Origin: UBA10649 sp965278965
GTDB taxonomy: Bacteria > Actinomycetota > Actinomycetes > S36-B12
Direction of reading: 5' to 3'
Assembly (NCBI GenBank): GCA_965278965.1
Contig: OZ257127.1
Location: forward strand, 2,790,001-2,854,000
DNA length: 64,000 nt
In this document: one piece after another, positions 7,875 to 16,083 of the stretch
Layout of the letters: every line of letters starts with the position of its first letter
Numbering within the stretch: the first letter of the stretch is position 1
Translations under genes and position numbers: made by a program
Notes under the pieces: model-generated
What the model saw: only the letters and a program-made list of their open reading frames with translations
Database searches by the model: none
Told to the model about the DNA's origin: nothing

Positions 7875-8633
7875 ATGGAGAGGCCGGATCGGCAACGGAG
7901 CATCCTCGAGACTGCCAGGGAAGAGGGCAGTGTCTCGGTTGCCGAGATGGCAGGAAGACTCGGCGTGTCGGTCGAGACGGTGCGCCGCGACCTTTCGGCC
8001 CTGGAGTCAAAGGGCCTCGTACGTCGCTCGTACGGATTGGCGTACCCCGTGGAGACCGCCGCGTACGAATCCGACCTCGTCACACGCCAGGCCGCGCACA
8101 CGGGCGAGAAGGAGCGGATCGCCGCCGAGGCTGTCCGGCACGTGGGCGACGCGGAGACCCTCTTCATCGACGAGGGCTACACGCCTCAGCTCATCGCTCG
8201 CGGACTTCCCGCTCGTCGATTCCGCGTCGTGACGGCGTCCCTGCCGATCGCGTCACTGCTGGCCGGCCGCGACGACGTGATCGTGTATCTCCTCGGGGGC
8301 CGGCTGAGGGGGAACACGTTAGGGATCGTCGACCATTGGGCGACAGAGATGCTCAGCGCGTTCGTCATCGACCTGGCGTTCATCGGCGCCAACGCGATCT
8401 CGCGCGAGCACGGTCTGACGACGCCCGACCCGGCCGTCGCCGAAGTGAAGGCGACCGCGGTACGGGTCTCGAAGCGCCGGATCTTCACTGGAGTGAGCAC
8501 CAAGTTCGGCGTGGCGAGCTTCTGTCGTTTCGCGGAGGTCAGCGACTTCGACCTGATCATCAGCGACCGCAGGCTCTCGTCGTCCGAGGCACGGCGGCTT
8601 GGCGCACTCGGGCCCGTGGTGACTCGTGTGTGA
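7875..8633 (+). CDS. DeoR family transcriptional regulator
   Basis: Sugar-metabolism-type repressor, 252 residues. An N-terminal winged helix reads RQRSILETAREEGSVSV then RLGVSVETVRRDLSALESKG (residues 6-50). The C-terminal DeoR sensor domain (ribose-5-phosphate-isomerase-like) shows DEGYTPQLIARGL, LLGGRLRGNTLG and FIGANAIS. I choose ATG 7875 over ATG 7818 because it gives the usual family length and sits 7 bases behind a good -10. It probably controls the surrounding catabolic genes in response to a phosphorylated metabolite. Confidence 0.9.
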   Translation: MERPDRQRSILETAREEGSVSVAEMAGRLGVSVETVRRDLSALESKGLVRRSYGLAYPVETAAYESDLVTRQAAHTGEKERIAAEAVRHVGDAETLFIDEGYTPQLIARGLPARRFRVVTASLPIASLLAGRDDVIVYLLGGRLRGNTLGIVDHWATEMLSAFVIDLAFIGANAISREHGLTTPDPAVAEVKATAVRVSKRRIFTGVSTKFGVASFCRFAEVSDFDLIISDRRLSSSEARRLGALGPVVTRV

Positions 8634-8639
8634 ATCGGT

Positions 8640-8653
8640 CGCCCGTTCGGGCG
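8640..8653 (+). terminator. Small hairpin after the DeoR gene
   Basis: CGCCC-GTTC-GGGCG, a perfect 5-bp stem beginning 7 bases after the DeoR stop. There is no T-run, so termination strength is doubtful. Confidence 0.3.
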
Positions 8654-8800
8654 CCGGAATCACGTAACCAGGCGCTGCGGCGGGATCTGCTGCCCGCGTC
8701 GTGCAGTGAACGGATTGCCCCGGGGACGTGAACCGGTCGCTTGTCGGGGACGCGTGGCCTTGATCGGATCGACCACGGGTTCGATGATCCAGTGGTGTCG

Positions 8801-8929
8801 ATGACAACGGCGGCGAGCCTCGTGGCCATCGAACAGCACACAGTCGTCGTCGAGCTGCCTGAGGCGTTCGACGAGCCGTCAGTACCGGACGTGCTGGTTC
8901 CCCCCGGCCCGTCGCGTGGCGACACGTGA
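8801..8929 (+). CDS. Short ORF coupled to the DadA-like gene
   Basis: A 42-residue frame (MTTAASLVAIEQHTVVVELP...) whose TGA overlaps the GTG start of the next gene (8926-8929); with the TTG at 8741 it would be 62 residues. The composition is acidic and proline-rich near the end. I do not recognise it. It may be the 3' remnant of a deleted gene, as for other short frames in this region, or a leader that couples translation. The rest of 8634-8925 holds only the hairpin noted separately. Confidence 0.3.
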   Translation: MTTAASLVAIEQHTVVVELPEAFDEPSVPDVLVPPGPSRGDT

Positions 8930-10194
8930 GCTCCGCCGCGGTGCCCAGAAGACGTCTGTCCGCGCCCGCCCGCCCCGAGCGTGTCGCGGTCGTCGGCGCA
9001 GGGATGGTCGGCCTGTCGGCGGCCTGGTATTTGCAGGAGCTCGGGGTCGAGATCGTCGTCCTGGACCGGGAGGGCGTCGCGGCCGGATCGAGCCGGGGCA
9101 ACGCGGGCTGGCTCACGCCGAGCCTCGTAGCACCGCTTCCGGAGCCATCAGTCCTGCGCTTCGGCCTGCGTGCCGTGCTGAGCCCGTCGTCGCCGGTCTA
9201 CGTGCCGCCCTCCGCGGACCCGCGACTGCTGCAGTTCCTCGCGCACTTCGCACGGAACTGCACCCACCGGCGGTGGCGGCAGGCGATGTCCGCCCTCGTC
9301 TTGCTCAACGAGGGTGCGCTCGACGCGTTCGCCGAGCTCGACGACGCCGGGCTCGGCGTTCGCACCCGCGCAGCGGAGCCGATCCTGGCCGCCTACCGGC
9401 ACGAAGCCGCGCGCGACGGACTGGTCCAAGAGCTGCGCCACATCGCAGCGGCGGGCCAGCCGGTGGACTACGACCTGCTGACCGGCGACGAGGCGCGATC
9501 GCTGGAGCCGGCACTGTCGGAGGTGGTCGCCTCGGCGATCCGGCTCAACAGCCAGCGGTTCATCGATCCGGGTGCCTTCGTCGATGCACTCGGTGATGCG
9601 GTGCGAGCGCGTGGGGGACAGATCCGTTCCGGCAGCGTGGTTCGCGCGGTCGAAGACGAGCCCACCGGTGTCCGGGTGGACGGCGAGCGATTCGACGCGG
9701 TCGTCATCGCCACGGGTGCTCGGCTGGGTGAGCTGGCTCGCCGCGTCGGCGTCCGCCGACTCGTCCAAGCCGGTCGCGGCTACAGCTTCAGCGTGTCCAT
9801 GGACGATGTGCCGAAGGGTCCGCTGTACCTCCCCGCGGAACGAGTCGCCTGCACGCCCGTCGGAGATCGTCTCCGAGTCGCGGGGATGATGGAGTTCAGG
9901 CCCGTTGACGCTCCGCTGGACGATCGGCGGATCACCGCCATCGCGAACGCCACAGGCCCTTTCCTGCGCGGGGCGGACTTCGGCGACCGTCAGGACGAAT
10001 GGGTCGGCTCCCGCCCGTGCACCGATGACGGGCTGCCGCTCATCGGCCGGTCGCGCAACCCGCGGGTCTTCGTCGCCGGTGGCCACGGCATGTGGGGGAT
10101 AACGCTCGGACCGGTCACCGGAAAGCTCCTCGCGCAACAGATCGTCAGCGGGCAGACCCCTGATGCACTCCGCGCCGTGGACCCGCTCCGATGA
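8926..10194 (+). CDS. FAD-dependent D-amino-acid dehydrogenase-like oxidoreductase
   Basis: DAO-superfamily flavoprotein close to DadA, 422 residues. The N-terminal dinucleotide-binding motif is VVGAGMVGLSAAW (Gly24, Gly26, Gly29), followed by LDREGVAAGSSRGNAGWLTP. The end carries GSRPCTDDGLPLIGRS and VFVAGGHGMWGITLGPVTGK, the FAD-contacting C-terminal motif of DadA/glycine-oxidase proteins. Likely oxidises a D-amino acid or a secondary amine to the imino acid. GTG overlaps a short upstream ORF; the stop overlaps the amidohydrolase start (ATGA), so both act together: deacylate, then oxidise. Confidence 0.9.
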   Translation: MSSAAVPRRRLSAPARPERVAVVGAGMVGLSAAWYLQELGVEIVVLDREGVAAGSSRGNAGWLTPSLVAPLPEPSVLRFGLRAVLSPSSPVYVPPSADPRLLQFLAHFARNCTHRRWRQAMSALVLLNEGALDAFAELDDAGLGVRTRAAEPILAAYRHEAARDGLVQELRHIAAAGQPVDYDLLTGDEARSLEPALSEVVASAIRLNSQRFIDPGAFVDALGDAVRARGGQIRSGSVVRAVEDEPTGVRVDGERFDAVVIATGARLGELARRVGVRRLVQAGRGYSFSVSMDDVPKGPLYLPAERVACTPVGDRLRVAGMMEFRPVDAPLDDRRITAIANATGPFLRGADFGDRQDEWVGSRPCTDDGLPLIGRSRNPRVFVAGGHGMWGITLGPVTGKLLAQQIVSGQTPDALRAVDPLR

Positions 10195-11717
10195 CGACCA
10201 CGCAGGCTGCCCCCGGCCAATCGCTCGGCAGCGCCTCGTCGGAGCTGTTCGACCTCGTGATCCGCGGGGGTCGCGTGATCGACCCCGAGAGCGGCCTCGA
10301 CGCCGTCCGGCATGTCGGGATCCGAGGCGGGCGGATCGTCGCGGTCTCGGACACCGAGCTGAGCGGGCAGAGGATTCTCGCCGCCGAGGGGTTGGTCGTC
10401 GCCCCGGGCTTCATCGACCTGCACAGCCACGGGCAGGCGATCGGCGAATGCCGCTTGCAGGCGCTCGACGGTGTGACGACGGCCCTTGAGCTCGAAGCCG
10501 GTGTCGCCCCGGTCTCCGTCGCGTACCGGCGAGCCGCAGCGGAGGGCCGGCCCATCAACTACGGCTACTCGACGTCGTGGGCGTCCGTCCGTCGACACGT
10601 CATGACCGGTGCGCCCCTGCACGGCGGGACCGACGGACCTCTTGAGCACCTCGGGGCCGGTGGGTGGAGTGCACCTGCGACGGCGGCTCAGAGGGCTTCG
10701 ATGCTGGAGCTGTTTCGGCGGGACCTGGACGCCGGCGCCATCGGGATCGGGGTGCTTCTCGGATATGCGCCCTCCACGGACCCAGCGGAGTACATCGCGG
10801 TGGCTCGTCTCGCTGCGTCCGCCGGCGTTCCGGTCTTCACGCATGCCCGCCCCCTGGTCGAGCAGGACCCGGATGTCGTCGTGGACGGAGCGGAGGAGCT
10901 GACCCGCGCTGCGGGCGAGACCGGTGCGCACATGCACTACTGCCACATCAACTCGACATCAACGCGGCACCTGGACCGGGTTCAGGCCCTGGTGGAGAGG
11001 GTGCGATCCGAAGGTGCGCGGATCAGCACCGAGGCGTACCCGTACGGGGCAGGGATGACCGCGATCGGCGCCGACTATTTCCGTCCGGACCGCCTCCACA
11101 TCCTGGGCGCGACGGGTACACCTGCGGATGTGATCTACGCACGGACGGGCGAGACGGTCGAGTCCGTCGACCGACTGCTGGAGCTTCGGGCGAGCGATCC
11201 GTCGGGGCTGGCGTTCATCCGGTCCTTCGACGAGGACCGCTCACCGGAGCGCATTGCCCGGATCGCGGCGCTGCCGCACGCGGCCATCGCGTCGGACGCG
11301 GTTCCTTTCGTGGTCGAGGACGGCTTCGCCTACGACCCGATGCAGTGGCCTCCCCCTGGGTTCGTGCGGACGCATCCGCGCAGCGCGGGGACCTACGGTC
11401 GCACGTTGCGGGTCGCGGTTCGGGAGACGGGTGCGCTGACGTTGTCCGACGCCATCGCCAAGTGCACCCTCTCACCGGCGACGGTCCTCGCGGCGGCCAT
11501 TCCGGCGGTGCGGCGCAAGGGTCGGCTCCAAGCGGGATGCGATGCGGATGTCGTGGTATTCGACGCGGAGCGCGTCACCGACGCCGCGACGTACCAGGCG
11601 TCGACCCGCCCCTCCGTGGGATTCGTGCACGTGATCGTCAACGGGGAGTCCGTCGTACTCGACGGAGTGCTGCAGGAGCATGCGTTTCCCGGCCGGCCGG
11701 TGCGGGGCGCGCTATGA
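10191..11717 (+). CDS. Amidohydrolase, N-acyl-D-amino-acid deacylase (D-aminoacylase) family
   Basis: Metal-dependent hydrolase of the urease/dihydroorotase superfamily, 508 residues. The first metal site is GFIDLHSHGQ (His78, His80); THARP, HYCHINSTS and ASDAVPF supply the later ligands and the catalytic Asp. DGVTTALELEAGV and the EAYPYGAGMT segment are typical of N-acyl-D-glutamate/D-aminoacylase proteins. The C-terminal beta sandwich reads GRLQAGCDADVVVFD. ATGA overlap with the upstream flavoprotein supports a deacylase-dehydrogenase pair for N-acyl-D-amino acids. Confidence 0.87.
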   Translation: MTTTQAAPGQSLGSASSELFDLVIRGGRVIDPESGLDAVRHVGIRGGRIVAVSDTELSGQRILAAEGLVVAPGFIDLHSHGQAIGECRLQALDGVTTALELEAGVAPVSVAYRRAAAEGRPINYGYSTSWASVRRHVMTGAPLHGGTDGPLEHLGAGGWSAPATAAQRASMLELFRRDLDAGAIGIGVLLGYAPSTDPAEYIAVARLAASAGVPVFTHARPLVEQDPDVVVDGAEELTRAAGETGAHMHYCHINSTSTRHLDRVQALVERVRSEGARISTEAYPYGAGMTAIGADYFRPDRLHILGATGTPADVIYARTGETVESVDRLLELRASDPSGLAFIRSFDEDRSPERIARIAALPHAAIASDAVPFVVEDGFAYDPMQWPPPGFVRTHPRSAGTYGRTLRVAVRETGALTLSDAIAKCTLSPATVLAAAIPAVRRKGRLQAGCDADVVVFDAERVTDAATYQASTRPSVGFVHVIVNGESVVLDGVLQEHAFPGRPVRGAL

Positions 11718-11786
11718 GCCCGGCACGCCTGCGGACATCCGTCCGTCGGCGAAACTTCGGCACACCGCTCTGAACGGGGTCCCACC

Positions 11787-12425
11787 TTGCAGGTCGCCAT
11801 CGTTCTCTACCCCGGGTTCACGTCCTTGGACGTCATGGGTCCCTACGAGGTGCTGAGCCGCCTCCCTGACACGGAGGTCGTGTTCGCCGCGGAGGAGCCT
11901 GGCCTAGTCGTCAACGACAGGGGGAGCCTCTCGGTCGAAGTGCGCGCCAGTCTCGACGATGTGCCGAGCCCGGAGATCGTGCTCGTCGGGGGCGGTCCAG
12001 GCCAGGCAGCGCAGATGGCCGATGGCCCGCTGCACGAGTGGCTTCGACGTGCGGACAAGTCCAGCACCTGGACGACCTCGGTGTGCACCGGGTCATTGAT
12101 CCTCGCGGCGAGTGGTCTCATCAAAGGTCGTCGGGCGACATCGCACTGGTCGGCGCTCGATCAGCTGCCGGCCCTCGGGGTCACGCCGTCGACCGAGCGC
12201 GTCGTCATCGACGGCCACTACGCGACCGCAGCGGGAGTGTCGGCCGGCATTGACATGGCCTTGACCCTTGCCGGGCTCATCGCCGGTGACGACGTCGCGC
12301 AGTCCATCCAGCTCATCATCGAGTACGCCCCGGAACCGCCGTACAGCTCGGGATCGCTGGAGACGGCCCCTCCAGCCATCCTGGCCTACACGAAGGCGAA
12401 GATGTCGAAGCCGCGACGCCCCTAG
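11787..12425 (+). CDS. DJ-1/PfpI family protein, second isonitrile-hydratase-like copy
   Basis: 212 residues, paralogous to the protein at 1574-2275: YPGFTSLDVMGPYEVLS at the N-terminus, the elbow SVCTGSLILAASGLI (Cys100), RATSHW, and the shared ending EYAPEPPYSSGS against EYNPRPPYDAGS in the first copy. TTG is the likely start, since the frame closes upstream. It is separated from the amidohydrolase by 69 bases, including a 19-codon frame starting in an ATGA overlap at 11714. Possible roles are isonitrile or glyoxalase-like chemistry; not distinguishable here. Confidence 0.83.
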   Translation: MQVAIVLYPGFTSLDVMGPYEVLSRLPDTEVVFAAEEPGLVVNDRGSLSVEVRASLDDVPSPEIVLVGGGPGQAAQMADGPLHEWLRRADKSSTWTTSVCTGSLILAASGLIKGRRATSHWSALDQLPALGVTPSTERVVIDGHYATAAGVSAGIDMALTLAGLIAGDDVAQSIQLIIEYAPEPPYSSGSLETAPPAILAYTKAKMSKPRRP

Positions 12426-12576
12426 TACCAGCGCGGGCTGGTTGCAACGCCGACAACGACGGACCTCTACGAGCCCGTCTGGGCCTGGCCGGTCCCAACT
12501 TTGTATTGCTAGTGACCCGCTCGAGCTGGATAACCAGCACCGCAGGCGAGGCCTTCTTCGTTGAGGCGGGAGAACT

Positions 12577-12612
12577 TTGACACAAAGGTCTATTGGCTCA
12601 ACACTTGGTTGT
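12577..12612 (+). promoter_or_regulatory. Promoter and possible autoregulatory site of the GntR gene
   Basis: TTGACA (12577-12582), a 17-base spacer, then AACACT (12600-12605) and 7 bases to ATG 12613, giving a leaderless transcript. The spacer holds CTATTGG (12590-12596), a heptamer that recurs near other promoters of the cluster. Binding there would block RNA polymerase. Confidence 0.55.
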
Positions 12613-13317
12613 ATGGATCTGCAGGCGGTCGCGCAACCCACCGCGAGCGACAAGGTAGCGGCCCTGATCCGAGCGCGAGTCCAATCCGGGGAACTTCCCG
12701 TGGGCGCCCGTCTCCCCTCACAGCGTTCCCTCGCGGAGAGCATGTCGGTCGCGCGCCAGGTAGTGCAACAGGCACTTTCAGTTCTCGAGGCAGAGGGGTT
12801 TGTCGAGACCAGGCGCGGAGCTCGTGGCGGGTCATTCGTGACTGAACCGCCTACGCACGGCTTGCAGGCCGCTGAGGCGTTCCGGAGGTTCGCCGACGAG
12901 TTCGACGAGATCATCGACTTCCGTCTCGGGGTCGAGCGGCAGATCGCCCTGCTTGCCGCCCAGCGCAGGTCGGCGGCCGATCTGGCGGAGATGCTCGACG
13001 CGATTCGGAGCCTCCCGACGGGCGAGCCGTCCCGCGCCGTGTTCCGTGAAGCGGACGGACGGTTCCACGCCGCGCTGGCGCGAGCATCACGCAATGCGCG
13101 CCTGGAGGCCGCGCTGCGGCAGGCCCGCGCAGACCTTTTCGTACCAACCGATACCGTCCCGTACCGAGAGGCGGTCGATGTGACACGGCGGGAGCATCAG
13201 GCGATCTTTCGGGCAGTTGAGCGCCAGGATCCGGCAGGTGCAGCACGTGCCCTGACGAACCACGTCGAGGGGACTCGAGTTCAGGTCCACGCGATCTTGA
13301 GCGGCGTGTCGGACTGA
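12613..13317 (+). CDS. GntR family regulator, FadR/FCD subfamily
   Basis: 234 residues. The winged helix spans residues 8-75 (LIRARVQSGELPVGARLPSQ, RSLAESMSVARQVVQQALSV). An all-helical FCD effector domain follows, with EIIDFRLGVERQIALLAA, the metal-site-like DGRFHAALARAS and REHQAIFRAVERQDPAGAA. FCD regulators usually sense small carboxylic acids. An upstream TTG (12577) would extend the frame, but that triplet is better read as part of the -35 box. Placed directly before the ABC transporter and amidase genes, it is their most likely regulator. Confidence 0.9.
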   Translation: MDLQAVAQPTASDKVAALIRARVQSGELPVGARLPSQRSLAESMSVARQVVQQALSVLEAEGFVETRRGARGGSFVTEPPTHGLQAAEAFRRFADEFDEIIDFRLGVERQIALLAAQRRSAADLAEMLDAIRSLPTGEPSRAVFREADGRFHAALARASRNARLEAALRQARADLFVPTDTVPYREAVDVTRREHQAIFRAVERQDPAGAARALTNHVEGTRVQVHAILSGVSD

Positions 13318-13350
13318 GATCTGACGGTTACCAGATCGTAACGAATCCGA

Positions 13351-13380
13351 TTGGCCTATTACCTATACCAATAGGCAAAT
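13351..13380 (+). promoter_or_regulatory. Nested palindrome, probable operator before the transporter operon
   Basis: GCCTATT (13354-13360) and AATAGGC (13370-13376) form a perfect 7-bp inverted repeat around ACCTATACC; inside it CCTAT-ACCA-ATAGG (13362-13375) is a second perfect palindrome. It contains CCAATAG, the complement of the heptamer in the GntR promoter. It lies about 116 bases upstream of the binding-protein ATG, a plausible operator/promoter position. Confidence 0.5.
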
Positions 13381-13491
13381 ACATGTCATGATGCGTAGAC
13401 GGCTCGCCGGCGTCGCCTCGTCCTGAGTACGTCGCTTCGCGTTCCGGCCATCGGTGGGCGCACGCTCATCTCGATCCTTGTGGAGGAATCA

Positions 13492-14535
13492 ATGTTCGGT
13501 GAGAACCTCGAGCGGCGTCGAGTCGCCGGAATCTTGATCGCCGGGATGAGCGCGTTCGCGCTTGCGGCATGCAGTTCCAGCAGCAGCGCGGAGTCGACGG
13601 GCAGCGGGGCGGAGTCCTCCGCTGCCGCTTCGCCATCATCGGCCGCGGCCTGCGACAAGGAGTACACGATCGGCTTCTCGCACCCAGTCGGCGAGGCCGG
13701 TTTCGTGAAGGCGCTGAAGTCCCGTGTAGAGAGCGTCGCGGCCGAAAACGGCTGCGTGCAGGTCCTGTTCGACAACACGACGGCGAACAACTTGGAGACC
13801 CAGCGCTCGACGCTGGAGTCCTGGGTCACCCAGGGTGTCGACGCCATCGTAGTTCTGCCGGTAGACGCGGCGGCCCTAGCCGCTGTGCAGAAGCAGGCGC
13901 AGTCCGACGGCATCAAGTGGCTCACCTACGCGTTCAAGGGCGAAGGTGCGGACGGATCGACGGGCTTCGACAGCGACGCGAGCGGCACCGCGGTTGGCGA
14001 CTACCTGACGACCTGGGTGAACGCCAACTATCCCAACAAGGACGTCTCCTCGATGGTGACCACGTTGAGCGCGCTCAAGTCGATCGTCTCCGGTCGCTGG
14101 GAGAAGCCGGCCGCTGCGCTCGACGCGCTCGGAATCCCGATCGTGTCGCAGCAGGACTGCGCTGATCAGACGTGTGGTCTGCAGATCACCGAAGACGTCC
14201 TCCGCGCCCACCCGGATCTGCGGATCGTGGTGGGCTTGAACGATGACGCCGCACTCGGAGCCGCTAAAGCGTTCGAGAACGCGGGAATCGATCCTGCGAC
14301 CGTGCTCGTGATCGGCCAAGACGGGAACCCCGAGGCCCTCGAGGCCGTCAAGGCCGGCGGCCCGGTGAAGGCGACGGCGGCGATCAACTTGGGCGAACTC
14401 GCGGACGCCATCGTCCAGAACCCGATCAACGCGATCGAGGGCACGACGCCCGTGGACACCCAGGCTGGTGTCACGATGGCGACGGTCGACGACCCTGCTG
14501 CCCTCGATGAGCTGATCAAGTCGTACGGGCAGTAG
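13492..14535 (+). CDS. Sugar-type ABC transporter substrate-binding lipoprotein
   Basis: Periplasmic-binding-protein-like domain of the RbsB/CUT2 class, 347 residues. The signal sequence has a lipobox FALAAC with Cys27, then a Ser/Ala-rich linker. The binding domain starts EYTIGFSHPVGEAGFVKALK and includes NNLETQRSTLESWVTQGVDA and NDDAALGAAKAFENAG. ATG 13492 is preceded by GGAGG. With the ATPase and permease downstream it makes a complete importer. CUT2 systems can also take up autoinducer-like or amine compounds, so a sugar is not certain. Confidence 0.9.
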   Translation: MFGENLERRRVAGILIAGMSAFALAACSSSSSAESTGSGAESSAAASPSSAAACDKEYTIGFSHPVGEAGFVKALKSRVESVAAENGCVQVLFDNTTANNLETQRSTLESWVTQGVDAIVVLPVDAAALAAVQKQAQSDGIKWLTYAFKGEGADGSTGFDSDASGTAVGDYLTTWVNANYPNKDVSSMVTTLSALKSIVSGRWEKPAAALDALGIPIVSQQDCADQTCGLQITEDVLRAHPDLRIVVGLNDDAALGAAKAFENAGIDPATVLVIGQDGNPEALEAVKAGGPVKATAAINLGELADAIVQNPINAIEGTTPVDTQAGVTMATVDDPAALDELIKSYGQ

Positions 14536-14573
14536 GCGAGGCCCGGCGGCGGATGCGGAGGAGCGGGTAGCAG

Positions 14574-16076
14574 GTGAGTGTTCGCGTTCGAGGTCTGTGG
14601 AAGAGCTACGGTTCGGCGCCCGTTCTGAACGGCGTCGACCTGACGTTCGAGGCTGGCCGGGTGCATGCTCTCCTCGGCCCGAACGGTGCGGGGAAAAGCA
14701 CTCTCCTCGGCTGCCTCAGCGGTGCGACGCAGCCTGATGCGGGCATCATCGAGGTCGGGGCGGATACTCACGCCGGCTTCACTCCCGCTTCCGCGTTCGC
14801 TGCCGGAATCGCAATTATCTACCAGCACCTGCAACTTATCGGCGACCTGTCCGTGGCAGACAACGTCTTCCTCGGCCAGGAGCTCCGCTCGCGCAGTGGA
14901 CAGGTCCGCCGGCGCGAGCAGGAAGATCAGGCACGCGAGCTCATCGCCGAACTCGGCCTCGAGCTCGACATGTCGCGGCCGGTGTCGACGCTCAGCGTGG
15001 GCGAGCAGCAGATCGTCGCCATCGCGCGGGCGCTTCGGCACCGACCGTCGACCCTCATCCTTGATGAGCCGACCGCAGCGCTCAGCGAGGCGGAGACCCA
15101 TGCGCTCCTCATCCTGGTCCGGCGCCTGGCAGCCGAGCGAGGCCTCACCGTGATCTACGTGACGCACCTCCTGCGCGAGGTGCTTGAGGTCGCGGACGTC
15201 GCAACGGTAGTTCGCGACGGTGCCGTGCAGTGGACCAAGCCGGCTGAGGAGCTGACCATGGATGTCCTCGTCCAGGCGATCTCGCCGGCCTCCCATACCG
15301 GCCCGACGCGCCGCGTCACCGAGGTCGGTTCGCTCCTGCTGGAGCTGGACGAGTTCCAGTCGACACGGACCGGGCCGGTCAGCCTCCGCCTCCACGGGGG
15401 CGAGATCCTGGGCGTGTTTGGCCTCTTGGGCTCGGGGCGCACCGACCTGCTGGAGGGCCTGGCCGGCGTTCGCCCGAGCCTGCCGGGATCGATCAGGCTC
15501 GGCGGGCACCCAGTGCGAGCGACGAGCCCCCTGCGTGCACAGCGTTCCGGCGTCGCGCTCGTACCATCGGACCGGCAGGTGCAGGCCCTGTTCGGCGACC
15601 TTCCCGCGGTCGACAACGTCCTGATGCCGAACTACGACCGCATCGGGCGCTTCTGGCGCCGTCCGCCGGTGGAGCGACGCGTCTTCGCCCGCGTCGCGGA
15701 GCATGTCGGCCTCGTGCCGCCCGACCCGGCGAAGGTGGCGTCGGAATTCTCGGGGGGCAACGCACAGAAGATGGTCGTGAGCCGGTGGATCACCGGCCTT
15801 GACGACGTCCGGCTGCTTCTGCTCGACGAGCCTACGCAGGGTGTGGACGTCGGAGCCCGCCAGGACATCTACGACCTCCTGCGGACCTACGTGGCGGAGG
15901 CCGATCGCGCGATCATCTTCGCTTCGAGCGACCCCGATGAGGTCGTCGCGCTGGCCGATCGAGTGGTCGTTCTCGTGGACGGTCGGGTCCGCGCGGTCGT
16001 CGGTCCCGAGGTCGGCGAGGCGACACTCCTCGCACTCGCGCACGATGCAGCCCCCCATCCGACTGACGCGGAGTGA
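14574..16076 (+). CDS. Sugar ABC transporter ATP-binding protein (RbsA type)
   Basis: Two tandem ABC domains, 500 residues, the normal RbsA/MglA length. Domain 1 has Walker A GPNGAGKST (35-43), signature LSVGEQQIVAIARAL, Walker B LILDEPTAAL and switch VTHLL. Domain 2 is degenerate at Walker A (FGLLGSGRTDLL), as usual for this family, and has signature FSGGNAQKMVVSRW and LLLDEPTQGVDVGA. GTG start. Located 38 bases after the binding protein and 7 bases before the permease. Confidence 0.95.
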   Translation: MSVRVRGLWKSYGSAPVLNGVDLTFEAGRVHALLGPNGAGKSTLLGCLSGATQPDAGIIEVGADTHAGFTPASAFAAGIAIIYQHLQLIGDLSVADNVFLGQELRSRSGQVRRREQEDQARELIAELGLELDMSRPVSTLSVGEQQIVAIARALRHRPSTLILDEPTAALSEAETHALLILVRRLAAERGLTVIYVTHLLREVLEVADVATVVRDGAVQWTKPAEELTMDVLVQAISPASHTGPTRRVTEVGSLLLELDEFQSTRTGPVSLRLHGGEILGVFGLLGSGRTDLLEGLAGVRPSLPGSIRLGGHPVRATSPLRAQRSGVALVPSDRQVQALFGDLPAVDNVLMPNYDRIGRFWRRPPVERRVFARVAEHVGLVPPDPAKVASEFSGGNAQKMVVSRWITGLDDVRLLLLDEPTQGVDVGARQDIYDLLRTYVAEADRAIIFASSDPDEVVALADRVVVLVDGRVRAVVGPEVGEATLLALAHDAAPHPTDAE

Positions 16077-16083
16077 ACAAGCC

